NCBI GenBank assembly: GCA_003243275.1
Contig: QFQR01000002.1
Location: forward strand, 372,001-436,000
From: Leifsonia xyli
GTDB lineage: Bacteria > Actinomycetota > Actinomycetes > Actinomycetales > Microbacteriaceae
Direction of reading: 5' to 3'
DNA: 64,000 nt
In this document: positions 42,233-50,988 of the stretch, piece by piece
How the letters are laid out: each line of letters starts with the position of its first letter
How positions within the stretch are numbered: the first letter of the stretch is position 1
Program-made: the position numbers and the translations under genes
Notes under the pieces: generated by a model
What the model was told of the DNA's origin: nothing
Seen by the model: only the letters and a program-made list of their open reading frames with translations
Databases searched by the model: none

Positions 42233-42970
42233 TCAGGAGCTCGGGCTCGAGGCGAGGCGGCGGCCTGCGGTGAGCATGTGGGCCGCCATCGCGGATGCGG
42301 CGGCGTCGCCGTCGCCCGTGCGGATCGCATCCCGCACGGCCGTGTGCTCGGCGAGCGCCGTCTCGGCCTGAGCGCGGTCGTGCACGGCGCGATCCACCCA
42401 CACCCGCAGCAGCGAGCGCACGATCTGCAGCAGGTCCACGAGCACGCTGTTGCCCGTGGCGTGCGCGAGTTCCAGGTGGAACTGCAGGTCGGCCTCGACG
42501 AACGCGGGCAGCTCGTCGATGCGGGCGGCCATCTCGGCGAGGTGGGCGTCGAGCCGGGCCGCGGCATCCGGGGTCATCCGCTCCGCGGCCAGTCGCGCCG
42601 CGTAGATCTCGAGCGCGCCGCGCACCTCGAGCAGCTCCTCGGTTGAGCGCTGCCCGATCAGGATGCCCCAGCTGAGGCTCTGCGGGAGCAGCTCGCTCGT
42701 CGACGAGCGCAGGTAGGTGCCGGATCCGGGCCGCACGTCGACGACGCCGAGCACCTCGAGCGCGGCGAGGGCCTCGCGCACGGCGGATCTCCCGACCTCG
42801 AGGCTCGCCGCGAGCTGACGCTCGGGGGGGAGGCGCGTGCCCGGCGCGATCTGGCCGCTCGTGAACAGCTCGAGCAGCTTCGTCGTCACCGCCGAGACGG
42901 GGCTTCCGGAGGGGAGCCGTGCCAAGGATGCGGAGATGTCGTCCGATTCGTCCTTGGGATATGCCGGCAT
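42233..42970 (-). CDS. GntR family (FCD domain) regulator of the apionate-type operon
   Basis: The 245-residue regulator has an N-terminal winged helix (LELFTSGQIAPGTRLPPERQLAASLEVGRSAVREALAALEVLGVVDVRPGSGTYL) and an FCD ligand domain with FHLELAHATGNSVL and EHTAVRDAIRTGD. The ATG at 42970 is the first giving a normal N-terminus; the longer ORF runs into the operators. Divergent from the ACS-type MFS gene, it very probably represses the operon 43105-49200 through the paired palindromes at 43005-43045. Confidence 0.92.
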   Translation of the reverse strand: MPAYPKDESDDISASLARLPSGSPVSAVTTKLLELFTSGQIAPGTRLPPERQLAASLEVGRSAVREALAALEVLGVVDVRPGSGTYLRSSTSELLPQSLSWGILIGQRSTEELLEVRGALEIYAARLAAERMTPDAAARLDAHLAEMAARIDELPAFVEADLQFHLELAHATGNSVLVDLLQIVRSLLRVWVDRAVHDRAQAETALAEHTAVRDAIRTGDGDAAASAMAAHMLTAGRRLASSPSS

Positions 42971-43004
42971 GCGAGCAACGCTAGCAATATCGAGGGACTC
43001 ACAA

Positions 43005-43045
43005 TATTGGTCAACCGGTTGACTTCTCGAACCGGTTGACCAATA
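43005..43045. promoter_or_regulatory. paired palindromic operators for GntR
   Basis: TATTGGTCAACCGGTT (43005-43020) is repeated as an exact inverted copy at 43030-43045, nine bases apart. Each arm is itself close to a palindrome (GTCAACCGGTTGAC at 43010-43023 is perfect). CAATAT occurs twice more nearby (42986, 43003). Two regulator dimers could bind side by side. Confidence 0.85.
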
Positions 43046-43104
43046 CTGATCGTCGAACGCGCACCCGGCGCGTGACAACGACGTCACATTCAAAAGGAGT
43101 CGAC

Positions 43105-44466
43105 GTGGACACCACCTCCACCGCATCGCCGATCGAGAAGTCGGCGATCAGAAAGGTCGCGGTGCGGCTCGTGCCGTTCGTGGCCCTGATGTTCTTCATC
43201 AACTACCTCGACCGCACCGCGATCGGGTTCGCCGCCCCCAACGGCATGAACGACGACCTCGCCCTCTCGGCGGCCCAGTTCGGGTTCGCCTCCGGCGTCT
43301 TCTTCATCGGCTACATCCTGCTCGAGGTGCCCTCGAACCTGGCCCTCCACAAGTTCGGCGCCCGCAAGTGGCTCGCCCGCATCATGGTCAGCTGGGGCAT
43401 CGTCGCCCTGCTGTTCACCTGGGTCGGAAACTTCGAGCAGCTCGTCGGCCTGCGCTTCCTGCTCGGTGTCGCCGAGGCGGGCTTCTTCCCCGGCGCGATC
43501 CTCTTCCTCTCGCTCTGGGTGCCCGCGAAGCACCGCAGCAAGATCCTCGCCCTCTTCTACCTGGCGCAGCCCCTCACGACCGTCATCGGCGCCCCGCTCG
43601 CCGGGATCCTCATCCAGCAGCACGGCGTGTTCTTCGGGCTCGACGGATGGCGCTTCATGTTCCTGGGCGTCGCGATCCCCGCGATCGTCGTCGGCGTCAT
43701 CGCCTGGTTCTACCTCAAGGACAAGCCGGCCGACGCCAAGTGGCTGACCGCCGCCGAGCAGGAGTGGCTGACCGCGGCCCTCGCGAAGGAGAAGGCCGAG
43801 ACCCAGAAGGCGAACCCGAACCACAACTGGAAGTCGGCCTTCGGCTCCGGTCGCGTGTGGGTGCTCGCCTTCATCTACTTCGGCTTCATCTACGGCCTCT
43901 ACGCGCTCGCCTTCTTCCTGCCCACGATCATCGAGGGCTTCCAGGCGCAGTTCGGCGTCACCTTCGACGTGTTCCAGAAGGGGCTCATCACGGCGATCCC
44001 GTACCTGCCGGCCGCCGTCGCCCTCTACCTCTGGTCGCGTGACGCGACCCGCAGGGGCCTCAAGACCTGGCACATCGTCATCCCGGCGATCGTCGGGGGC
44101 ATCAGCATCCCGGTCGCCCTGTTCGCGGGCAGCGCGGCGCTCACGATCGTGTTCATCGCCCTCACCGCGATGGCCATCTTCTCGGCGCTGCCGAACTTCT
44201 GGACGCTGCCCACCCGCTTCCTCACGGGTGCCGCTGCCGCAGCCGGGGTCGCCCTCATCAACACCATCGGCAACCTGGCCGGCTTCAGCGCCCCGATCAT
44301 CACGGGCGTGGTGAAGGACTGGACAGGCGGATACGAGGTGCCGATGTTCATCGTCGGCGGCTTCATGCTGCTCTCGGCGCTGCTCATGGTGCTGCTGGCC
44401 CGACGGGGTGCGGTCGCCGCAGCCCCCGCCGCGCCGGTCGCCGTGGAGACCGTCGACAGCAAATGA
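43105..44466 (+). CDS. ACS-family MFS transporter, probable sugar-acid importer
   Basis: The 453-residue protein with twelve predicted membrane segments has the anion:cation symporter features NYLDRTAIGFAAP in helix 1, GYILLEVPSNLALHKFGARKWLARIMVSWG after helix 2 and GVAEAGFFPGAILFLSLWVPAKHRSK in the first half. This family carries organic anions such as galactonate, glucarate, tartrate and phthalate, which fits uptake of D-apionate. GTG start at 43105 with AAAAGGAG upstream. First gene of the catabolic operon. Confidence 0.92.
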   Translation: MDTTSTASPIEKSAIRKVAVRLVPFVALMFFINYLDRTAIGFAAPNGMNDDLALSAAQFGFASGVFFIGYILLEVPSNLALHKFGARKWLARIMVSWGIVALLFTWVGNFEQLVGLRFLLGVAEAGFFPGAILFLSLWVPAKHRSKILALFYLAQPLTTVIGAPLAGILIQQHGVFFGLDGWRFMFLGVAIPAIVVGVIAWFYLKDKPADAKWLTAAEQEWLTAALAKEKAETQKANPNHNWKSAFGSGRVWVLAFIYFGFIYGLYALAFFLPTIIEGFQAQFGVTFDVFQKGLITAIPYLPAAVALYLWSRDATRRGLKTWHIVIPAIVGGISIPVALFAGSAALTIVFIALTAMAIFSALPNFWTLPTRFLTGAAAAAGVALINTIGNLAGFSAPIITGVVKDWTGGYEVPMFIVGGFMLLSALLMVLLARRGAVAAAPAAPVAVETVDSK

Positions 44467-44527
44467 GCGTGTGGCGGCGGCTGGGGTGCACCGGCCGCCG
44501 CCGCACCCCCTCCCAGGAGAAGGACAC

Positions 44528-46267
44528 ATGACCCGCCTGTTCAACGATCCGACCGCGTTCGCCGATGAGCTCCTCGCCGGCTTCGTCGCCGCGAACCAGG
44601 ACCGCGTGCGCGCGGTGCCGGGGGGCGTGGTGCGCGCGACCGTGAGCGCACCAGGCACGGTGGCGCTCGTGGTCGGGGGAGGCTCGGGGCACTACCCCGC
44701 ATTCGGCGGTCTGGTCGGGGCGGGACTCGCGCACGGCGCGGCGATGGGCAACCTGTTCGCCTCGCCCTCCACGCAGCAGGTGGTGTCGGTGGCGCGGGCG
44801 GCCTCGAACGGAGGCGGGGTGCTGCTCTCGTACGGGAACTACGCGGGCGACGTGCTGAACTTCGACGCCGCCGAGGCCCAGCTGGCCGCCGAGGGCATCG
44901 AGGCGCGCACGGTGGTCGTGACGGACGACATCGCGAGCGCACCGGCGGCCGAGAGGCACAAGCGTCGGGGGATCGCGGGGGATCTCACGGTGTTCAAGGT
45001 GGCCGGTGCGGCATCCGAGGCGGGGTATCCGCTGGAGGAGGTGGTGCGGGTCGCGCGGCTCGCGAACGAGCGCACCAGGAGCTTCGGGGTCGCCTTCACC
45101 GGCTGCACCCTGCCGGGCGCCTCGGAACCCCTGTTCACGGTGCCGGCGGGGCGGATGGCGCTCGGGCTCGGCATCCACGGGGAACCCGGGATCGGCGAGA
45201 CCGACATCCCGACCGCGGACGGGCTCGCGGAGCTGTTCGTCGAGCGGCTGCTGGCGGAGCTGCCCGAGGGCGTGGATGCGCCGGCCGGGCAGCGGGTCAC
45301 GGTGCTGCTGAACGGACTCGGATCCGTGAAGTACGAGGAGCTGTTCGTGGTCTACGGCGGCATCGCGTCTCGGCTCGAGGCGGTCGGCATCGAGCTCGTC
45401 GAGCCGGAGGTGGGCGAGTTCTGCACCTCCTTCGACATGGCGGGCGTCTCGCTGACCATGTTCTGGTTGACCGAGGAACTGGAGACCCTGTGGTCGGCCG
45501 CGGCGGATGCGCCCGGCTACCGGAAGGGGTCGGTGGCGCCCCGCGAGCGGGTGCGGGTGGCGGAGCCCGCGGGGCCCTCCTCGGAGGCAGTGACAGCACC
45601 TGCCTCCGAGGAGTCCCGCGCCGCAGCGGCCCGGGTGGCCGTCGCCGTCGAGGCGATCGCCGCGGTGATCGACGCGCACGTGGACGAGCTGGGCCGGATC
45701 GACGCGATCGCCGGCGACGGCGACCACGGCATCGGGATGCAGCGCGGCGCGACCGCCGCCGCGGGGGCCGCGTGCCGTGCCGCGGATGCCGGTGCAGGCG
45801 CCGGCACGGTGCTGGCGCGGGCGGCGGATGCCTGGTCCGACCGGGCAGGCGGCACCTCGGGCGCGCTGTGGGGCGTCATGCTGCGCGCGCTCGGCGCACG
45901 ACTCGGCGACGAGGCCGCCCCGGATGCCGCCGCGGTCGCCGAGGGATGCCGCGACGCGCTCGCCGGCATCCGCTCCTACGGCAAGGCCGAGGTCGGCGAC
46001 AAGACGATGGTCGACGCGATCGTGCCCTTCGTCGACACCCTCGGGGCCCGGGTCGCCGCGGGGGATGAGCTCGCGACCGCGTGGACCGCGGCCGCCGCCG
46101 CCGCGACCGAGGCCGCCGCGGCGACCGCCGAACTGCTGCCGCGCATGGGTCGCGCCCGCCCGCACGCCGAGCGCAGCCTCGGAACCCCGGACGCCGGGGC
46201 CCACTCCTTCGGCCTCATCGCGACCGCGGTGGCCGCCACCCTCCCCCGAAAGGACCTCGTCTCATGA
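44528..46267 (+). CDS. lerK: DhaK-DhaL fused kinase, probable L-erythrulose kinase
   Basis: The 579-residue ATP-dependent kinase of the dihydroxyacetone kinase family has a K domain (about 1-330) with GGGSGHYPAFGGLVG, NYAGDVLNFD and the substrate-binding His in LGIHGEPGIGE. The L domain (about 365-579) has the Mg/ATP site IAGDGDHGIGM, GGTSGALWG and GDKTMVDAI. The family phosphorylates dihydroxyacetone; several actinobacterial members are L- or D-erythrulose kinases. The two isomerase genes that follow make L-erythrulose the better guess. AGGAGAAGG precedes the ATG; coupled to the next gene (ATGA). Confidence 0.88.
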   Translation: MTRLFNDPTAFADELLAGFVAANQDRVRAVPGGVVRATVSAPGTVALVVGGGSGHYPAFGGLVGAGLAHGAAMGNLFASPSTQQVVSVARAASNGGGVLLSYGNYAGDVLNFDAAEAQLAAEGIEARTVVVTDDIASAPAAERHKRRGIAGDLTVFKVAGAASEAGYPLEEVVRVARLANERTRSFGVAFTGCTLPGASEPLFTVPAGRMALGLGIHGEPGIGETDIPTADGLAELFVERLLAELPEGVDAPAGQRVTVLLNGLGSVKYEELFVVYGGIASRLEAVGIELVEPEVGEFCTSFDMAGVSLTMFWLTEELETLWSAAADAPGYRKGSVAPRERVRVAEPAGPSSEAVTAPASEESRAAAARVAVAVEAIAAVIDAHVDELGRIDAIAGDGDHGIGMQRGATAAAGAACRAADAGAGAGTVLARAADAWSDRAGGTSGALWGVMLRALGARLGDEAAPDAAAVAEGCRDALAGIRSYGKAEVGDKTMVDAIVPFVDTLGARVAAGDELATAWTAAAAAATEAAAATAELLPRMGRARPHAERSLGTPDAGAHSFGLIATAVAATLPRKDLVS

Positions 46268-46740
46268 CCGAATTGCAGCCGCTGCGGATCGTGATCGGCG
46301 CCGACGACGCCGGCTACCAGTACAAGGAGGCGCTCGCGGCCGACCTCGCGGCGAACCCGCTCGTGGCATCCGTGGTGGATGTCGGGGTCGACGCCGACGG
46401 ACACACCGCCTACCCGCGGGTCGCGATCGCCGCCGCCGAGCTCGTGGCATCCGGGCAAGCCGACCGGGCGCTGCTGATCTGCGGCACCGGGCTCGGGGTC
46501 GCGATCTCGGCCAACAAGGTGGCGGGCATCCGCGCCGTCACGGCGCACGACTCCTTCTCGGTGGAGCGCGCCGTGCTCTCCAACGACGCGCAGGTGCTCA
46601 CGCTGGGCCAGCGGGTCATCGGCCTCGAGCTCGCCCGGCGCCTCGTGCGCGAATGGCTCGGCTACCGCTTCGACCCGGCCTCCGCCTCCGCGGAGAAGGT
46701 CGCCGTCATCTCGCAGTACGAGACCACGGGCGCCTGCTGA
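46264..46740 (+). CDS. derI: RpiB/LacA/LacB family isomerase, probable D-erythrulose-4-phosphate isomerase
   Basis: The 158-residue protein has the RpiB fold with VIGADDAGYQYKEAL, the active-site Cys in LLICGTGLGVAISANKV, and the VTAHDSFSVERAVLSNDAQVLTLGQRVIG segment. The family interconverts ribose/ribulose 5-phosphate; the variants called DerI or EryI interconvert D-erythrulose 4-phosphate and D-erythrose 4-phosphate. The neighbouring kinase and TIM-like genes favour the second. It overlaps both neighbours by four and one bases. Confidence 0.88.
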   Translation: MTELQPLRIVIGADDAGYQYKEALAADLAANPLVASVVDVGVDADGHTAYPRVAIAAAELVASGQADRALLICGTGLGVAISANKVAGIRAVTAHDSFSVERAVLSNDAQVLTLGQRVIGLELARRLVREWLGYRFDPASASAEKVAVISQYETTGAC

Positions 46741-47495
46741 TGGCCCGGGTGACGGTGGGGGTGAGCCTGAAGATGTACTTCGGGCATCGCGCGGCGCGCG
46801 AGTGGGCGGCCGAGGTCGCCGACCTCGCCGCGACGAACCCCGCCGTCGCCGACGGCACCGTCGAGCTGTTCGTGGTGCCCGGGTATCTGCAACTGCTCCC
46901 GACGCTCGAGGCGGTCGGCGGCACCCGGGTGCTCGTCGGCGCGCAGGACGCCTCCGAACACGACGCAGGCGCGTTCACGGGCGAGGTGAGCCCCGCCGAA
47001 CTCGCCGAGATCGGGGTGCGGCTGGTCGAGATCGGCCACGCCGAGCGCCGCCGCCTCTACGGGGAGACGGATGCCGTGGTCGCCCGCAAGACCGCTGCCG
47101 CCCTCCGCAACGGTCTCGTGCCCCTCATCTGCGTCGGCGAGCCCGAGCAGCTCGCCGACGAGGACGCCGTCGCGTACGTGACCGCCCAGCTGCTGTCGGC
47201 GCTCGCCGCAGCTCCCGCCGGGCGGGTCATCGTCGCCTACGAGCCGGTGTGGGCGATCGGTGCGCCCGCGCCCGCGCCTGCTCGGCACATCCGCCGGATC
47301 ACCTCGTGGCTGCGCGAACTGCTCGCAGAGCTCCCCGGACGTGGCGGCAGCACCGTCATCTACGGCGGCAGCGCCGGTCCCGGGCTGCTGACGGAGCTCG
47401 GCGACGACGTCGACGGGGTCTTCCTCGGGCGCTTCGCGCACGATCCGGCGGCGCTCGCCGATGTGCTCGCGGAGGCGGCGGGGGTGCGCGCATGA
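46740..47495 (+). CDS. lerI: triosephosphate-isomerase-like protein, probable L-erythrulose-1-phosphate isomerase
   Basis: The 251-residue TIM barrel keeps the catalytic Lys in VSLKMYF, His in EIGHAERRR, Glu in VAYEPVWAIG, and the phosphate loops IYGGSAGPG and VFLGRFAHD. It differs from housekeeping TpiA at the N-terminus (VSLKMYFGHRAAREWAAEV in place of GNWKMN), as do the LerI/EryH enzymes that convert L-erythrulose 1-phosphate to D-erythrulose 4-phosphate. Starts on the last base of the derI stop (TGATG) and overlaps the next gene. Confidence 0.88.
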   Translation: MARVTVGVSLKMYFGHRAAREWAAEVADLAATNPAVADGTVELFVVPGYLQLLPTLEAVGGTRVLVGAQDASEHDAGAFTGEVSPAELAEIGVRLVEIGHAERRRLYGETDAVVARKTAAALRNGLVPLICVGEPEQLADEDAVAYVTAQLLSALAAAPAGRVIVAYEPVWAIGAPAPAPARHIRRITSWLRELLAELPGRGGSTVIYGGSAGPGLLTELGDDVDGVFLGRFAHDPAALADVLAEAAGVRA

Positions 47496-48307
47496 CGAGC
47501 GAACTGGGCCTCGGCACCTACTCCTTCTTCTGGGAGGGTGCCGCCTCGCTCCCCTCGGGGGCGAACCCCGAGCCGCTGCCGCTGTCCGGCATGCTGACGC
47601 GCACCGCCGAGCTCGGCCTCGGGCTCTTCCAGATCTGCGACTATGCGCCGCTGCTGGGGTTCTCGGCGGCCGAGCTGCGCGAACTGCGGGCCGCCGCCGA
47701 CGACCTCGGCATTCGGCTCGAACTCGGCACCAAGGGCGTCGGGCCCGGGCATCTGCGCTCCTTCCTCGACCTCGCCGAGACCCTCGGCGCGCGGCACGTG
47801 CGCAGCATGGTGTTCGCGCCGGACTCGCGCCCGACGCTCGTCGAGGCGGAGCGGATGCTGCGCGAGAGCCTGCCCGCGTTCGCCTCGGCGGGGGTGCAGC
47901 TCGGCCTCGAGACCTACGAGCAGGTGCCCTCGACAGCCCTCGTCGCGCTCGTCGAGTCGATCGGCTCGGATGCGCTCGGCGTCTGCCTCGACCCCGCCAA
48001 CACGGTCGCGGCCCTCGAGAACCCGCGTGAGGTGGTCGCCAGGTGTGCGCCCTACGTCACCGGCATCCACGTGAAGGACTTCGCGTTCAGCCGCCGCGAC
48101 GGCTGGGTCGGCTTCACCCTCGCGGGCGCCCGGATGGGGGAGGGGCTGCTCGACTACGCCCACCTCGTCGACACGGTGCGCCCGGCCGAGCGCGGGATCA
48201 CCCGCATCATCGAGCACTGGTTGCCCTGGCAGGGCGACCTCGACACCACGGTCGCGCTCGAGCGCGACTGGACAGCCCACAACGTCCGCTATCTGAAGGA
48301 GCACTGA
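47492..48307 (+). CDS. oiaC: sugar phosphate isomerase/epimerase-type TIM barrel, probable 3-oxo-isoapionate decarboxylase
   Basis: The 271-residue AP-endonuclease-2-type barrel has the metal ligands in LGLETYEQV (Glu), VCLDPANTV (Asp), GIHVKDFAF (His) and RIIEHWLPW (Glu). By fold alone it could be an isomerase, epimerase or decarboxylase. Its place beside an ApnO-like dehydrogenase and the LerK-LerI-DerI set matches OiaC, which decarboxylates 3-oxo-isoapionate to L-erythrulose. The ATG overlaps the lerI stop (ATGA). Confidence 0.82.
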   Translation: MTSELGLGTYSFFWEGAASLPSGANPEPLPLSGMLTRTAELGLGLFQICDYAPLLGFSAAELRELRAAADDLGIRLELGTKGVGPGHLRSFLDLAETLGARHVRSMVFAPDSRPTLVEAERMLRESLPAFASAGVQLGLETYEQVPSTALVALVESIGSDALGVCLDPANTVAALENPREVVARCAPYVTGIHVKDFAFSRRDGWVGFTLAGARMGEGLLDYAHLVDTVRPAERGITRIIEHWLPWQGDLDTTVALERDWTAHNVRYLKEH

Positions 48308-48312
48308 TCACC

Positions 48313-49200
48313 ATGACCGACACCCTGAACCTCGTCGACGCCGGCGCCTCGACCCCCCTCGCCACGATCGCCGTCATCGGCGCGGGCGGCAAGATGGGCA
48401 TGCGCGTCTCGAACAACCTCGTGAAGACGGCGCACACCGTCCACTACTCCGAGAACTCGCCTGCGGGGCAGGAGCGCGTGAGGGCGGCGGGGCGCGAGCT
48501 CACCGCGACCGCGGATGCCGTGGCAGATGCCGACGTGGTGATCCTCGCCGTGCCCGATCTCGCGCTCAAGGCGGTCTCGGCCGAGGTGGTGCCGCAGCTG
48601 AAGGCGGGCGCGGTGCTGCTGACGCTCGACCCGGCCGCCGCGTACGCGGGGCTGCTCACCCGGCGCGACGACGTGATCCAGGCGGTGACGCATCCGTGCC
48701 ACCCCTCGGTGTTCGTCGAGCGTCACACGCCGGAGGAGTACGCCGACACCTTCGGCGGCATCGCCGCGAAGCAGGACGCGATCGCCGCGATCGAGTCGGA
48801 CGACCCGGCCGCGCGCGCGCTCGTCGAGGCCGTGGTGCGCGCGATCTTCGCGCCCGTCGTCGACGTGCACTGGGTGAGCGTGAAGCAGCTCGCGCAGCTC
48901 GAGCCGACCCTCGTGGAGACGATCGCCTGCATGGTGGGGGCGCTGCTCAAGGAGTCGCTCGACGAGGCGGTGAGGATCGGCATCCCCGAGCCGGCCGCCC
49001 GCGCGATCCTGCTCGGTCACACCCAGGTGGCGCTCGCGAACACGCTGAAGGGCGACAACCCGTTCAGCGACGCGTGCCTCATCGCGATGGACTACGGCCG
49101 CGAGATGATCGTGAAGCCCGACTGGAAGCGCGTCTTCGAGGACGAGGAGCTCGACAAGAACCTCGCCCGGATGCTGCACCTCGACCACATCGAGCGCTGA
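48313..49200 (+). CDS. apnO: KARI/phosphogluconate-dehydrogenase-like oxidoreductase, probable D-apionate oxidoisomerase
   Basis: The 295-residue protein has an N-terminal Rossmann domain (ATIAVIGAGGKMGMRVSNNL) and DVVILAVPD. A helical C-terminal domain follows with VTHPCHPSVF, WVSVKQLAQLEPTLVETIACMVGALLKESLDEAV, and DACLIAMDYGREMIVKPDW. This is the pattern of the phosphogluconate dehydrogenase C-terminal group to which ApnO belongs. ApnO both oxidises and rearranges D-apionate, as ketol-acid reductoisomerase does. It starts five bases after oiaC and ends the operon. Confidence 0.82.
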   Translation: MTDTLNLVDAGASTPLATIAVIGAGGKMGMRVSNNLVKTAHTVHYSENSPAGQERVRAAGRELTATADAVADADVVILAVPDLALKAVSAEVVPQLKAGAVLLTLDPAAAYAGLLTRRDDVIQAVTHPCHPSVFVERHTPEEYADTFGGIAAKQDAIAAIESDDPAARALVEAVVRAIFAPVVDVHWVSVKQLAQLEPTLVETIACMVGALLKESLDEAVRIGIPEPAARAILLGHTQVALANTLKGDNPFSDACLIAMDYGREMIVKPDWKRVFEDEELDKNLARMLHLDHIER

Positions 49201-49206
49201 GCGCCA

Positions 49207-49233
49207 CGGCCCGGGGTGGAGTGGAGCGGGCCG
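49207..49233. terminator. hairpin between convergent operons
   Basis: CGGCCCG (49207-49213) and CGGGCCG (49227-49233) form a 7-bp stem with a 13-base loop in the 36-base gap between the apnO end and the GH3 end. No T-run, moderate strength. Confidence 0.5.
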
Positions 49234-49236
49234 GGG

Positions 49237-50988
49237 TCAGCGGGCGTAGCGGAGGCCGTGGCCGAAGGGGAAGAGCGGGTCGGCGCTGTCGAAGGGCACA
49301 TCCGAACGGCTCTGCTCGACGGCGGCCATCGACCGCGGCAGCTCGAAGGGCAGCGCGCCCTCCGGTGCGGCCTCGCCGAACAGCACCTCGACGAAGGGGC
49401 GGTCGGCGGTCGCGAACGAGCCCAGCACGCTTCGCGGGGTGAGCATCCCGGTGAGGATCGCGGGCCGCGCAAGGAACACGTCGAGCACGGTCGGCACGGC
49501 CGCCGAGAGCTCGGCGAGGTGCGCCTTCTGCTCGTCGGAGAAGTCCAGACCGCCCTTGTGCAGTGATCCGAGGAAGCCGAGTGCCGGGTCGCTGGAGTCG
49601 GGGGATGCCAGGCGCACGATCGCGACATCGGCGGCGGCCGGGTCGTCGGTCACCTCGGCGAAGCCCGCGAAGGCCTCGGGCGCGACCCCCTCCGCGTAGA
49701 CGGTGATCCCGCGTTCGAGCGGGAGCAGCTCCCCGTCGTTCTGCAGCAGCACGAGCGAGCGGCGCTGCGCGTCGAGGCCCGCCTCGACGGCATCCGGGGC
49801 GCCCACGAGCGCGTTGGCGGCATCCGCGTCGACGAGACGGCGCTCGTCGAAGAGCCCGAGCCGGAACTTGTCGCGCAGCAGGCGCCGCACCGACACGTCG
49901 ATGCGCGCCTCGTCGATGCGGCCGTCGCCGAGCGGCGCCGTCACGAGCTGCACGGCGTCCTCCCCGCCGAACTGGTCGACGCCGGCGTCCAGCAGCTTGA
50001 GCACCCGCTCCTCGTGGCTGAGGCTCTCGACCCCCCACGCCTTCGCGGGGAAGATGCCCTCGATGCCGGTGATGACGGTCCAGTCGGTGCAGACGACCCC
50101 GTCGAAGCCGAGCCGCTCGCGCAGCAGGGTCGTGATGATGCCCTTGTTGAAGGCGAAGCCGACCTCTTCCCACTCGGTGTCGACGGGCATCCCGTAGTAC
50201 GGCATCATCTGCGCGGTGCCCGCCTCGATCGCCTCGAGGAACGGCTTCAGGTGGTAGTCGAACATCCCGCCGGGGTAGACCTGCTCGCGGCCGTCACCGA
50301 AGTGCGGGTCGAGGCCGTCCTTCTGCGGACCGCCGCCCGGGAAGTGCTTGGTCATCGCGGCGACCGAATCCGGCCCGAGGCGTGGCCCCTGCAGCCCGCG
50401 GATGTAGGCGGCCCCGAGGCGGCCCGCGAGCTCGGCATCCTCGCCCAGCGTGCCGACGATGCGCGCCCAGCGGGGTTCGGTGGCGAGGTCGATCTGCGGG
50501 TGCAGCCCGAGGCGCAGCCCCGTGGCGAGGTACTCGCGCCGCACGATCTCGCCGTGGCGCTCCATGACCTCCTCGGAGCGGAGCGCGGCGAAACCGAGCT
50601 GCTCGGGCCAGCGCGAGAAGGCCCCCGACTCGTTCGAGGTCAGCACGTTGTCGTCGGCCGAGTGCCGGGGGTCGCTCGAGAGCGTCACGGGGATGCCGAG
50701 CGGATGCTCGAGCGCGATCCGCTGCAGCTGGTTGTGGAACTCGGCGAGCCCACGCGCATCCTCCGCCGAGCCCATGACCGCGAAGTGGGTGATGCGTGCC
50801 TCGCGGATGGCGTGCCCGATCGAGGGGCGCCCCCACGGGTCGGGCTGCTCGGGGTCGCCGAACACCCCGTGCGGGTGGAACAGCATGCCGGCCTTGTCCT
50901 CGGGCGACATGCGCGACAGGAGGTCGTCGATGCGCTGTTCGACGGGGAGGCTCGCGTCCTGGTAGGGGAAGCGGATGTCGGCGTTCAT
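49237..50988 (-). CDS. GH3 glycoside hydrolase, short form
   Basis: The 583-residue GH3 enzyme has the catalytic (alpha/beta)8 domain with AMTKHFPGGGPQKDG and the nucleophile Asp in LGFDGVVCTDW, and an alpha/beta sandwich domain ending FPFGHGLRYAR. There is no C-terminal FnIII domain and no signal peptide (MNADIRFPYQ), so it acts in the cytoplasm. GH3 covers beta-glucosidase, xylosidase, arabinofuranosidase and others; the substrate is open. Its ATG overlaps the GH78 stop (ATGA). Confidence 0.9.
   Translation of the reverse strand: MNADIRFPYQDASLPVEQRIDDLLSRMSPEDKAGMLFHPHGVFGDPEQPDPWGRPSIGHAIREARITHFAVMGSAEDARGLAEFHNQLQRIALEHPLGIPVTLSSDPRHSADDNVLTSNESGAFSRWPEQLGFAALRSEEVMERHGEIVRREYLATGLRLGLHPQIDLATEPRWARIVGTLGEDAELAGRLGAAYIRGLQGPRLGPDSVAAMTKHFPGGGPQKDGLDPHFGDGREQVYPGGMFDYHLKPFLEAIEAGTAQMMPYYGMPVDTEWEEVGFAFNKGIITTLLRERLGFDGVVCTDWTVITGIEGIFPAKAWGVESLSHEERVLKLLDAGVDQFGGEDAVQLVTAPLGDGRIDEARIDVSVRRLLRDKFRLGLFDERRLVDADAANALVGAPDAVEAGLDAQRRSLVLLQNDGELLPLERGITVYAEGVAPEAFAGFAEVTDDPAAADVAIVRLASPDSSDPALGFLGSLHKGGLDFSDEQKAHLAELSAAVPTVLDVFLARPAILTGMLTPRSVLGSFATADRPFVEVLFGEAAPEGALPFELPRSMAAVEQSRSDVPFDSADPLFPFGHGLRYAR

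Noticed and set aside
43105..49200. Erythritol or threitol utilisation operon
   Set aside because: The LerK/LerI/DerI set would fit, but there is no polyol dehydrogenase, while ApnO-like and OiaC-like genes are present; apionate explains all six genes better.
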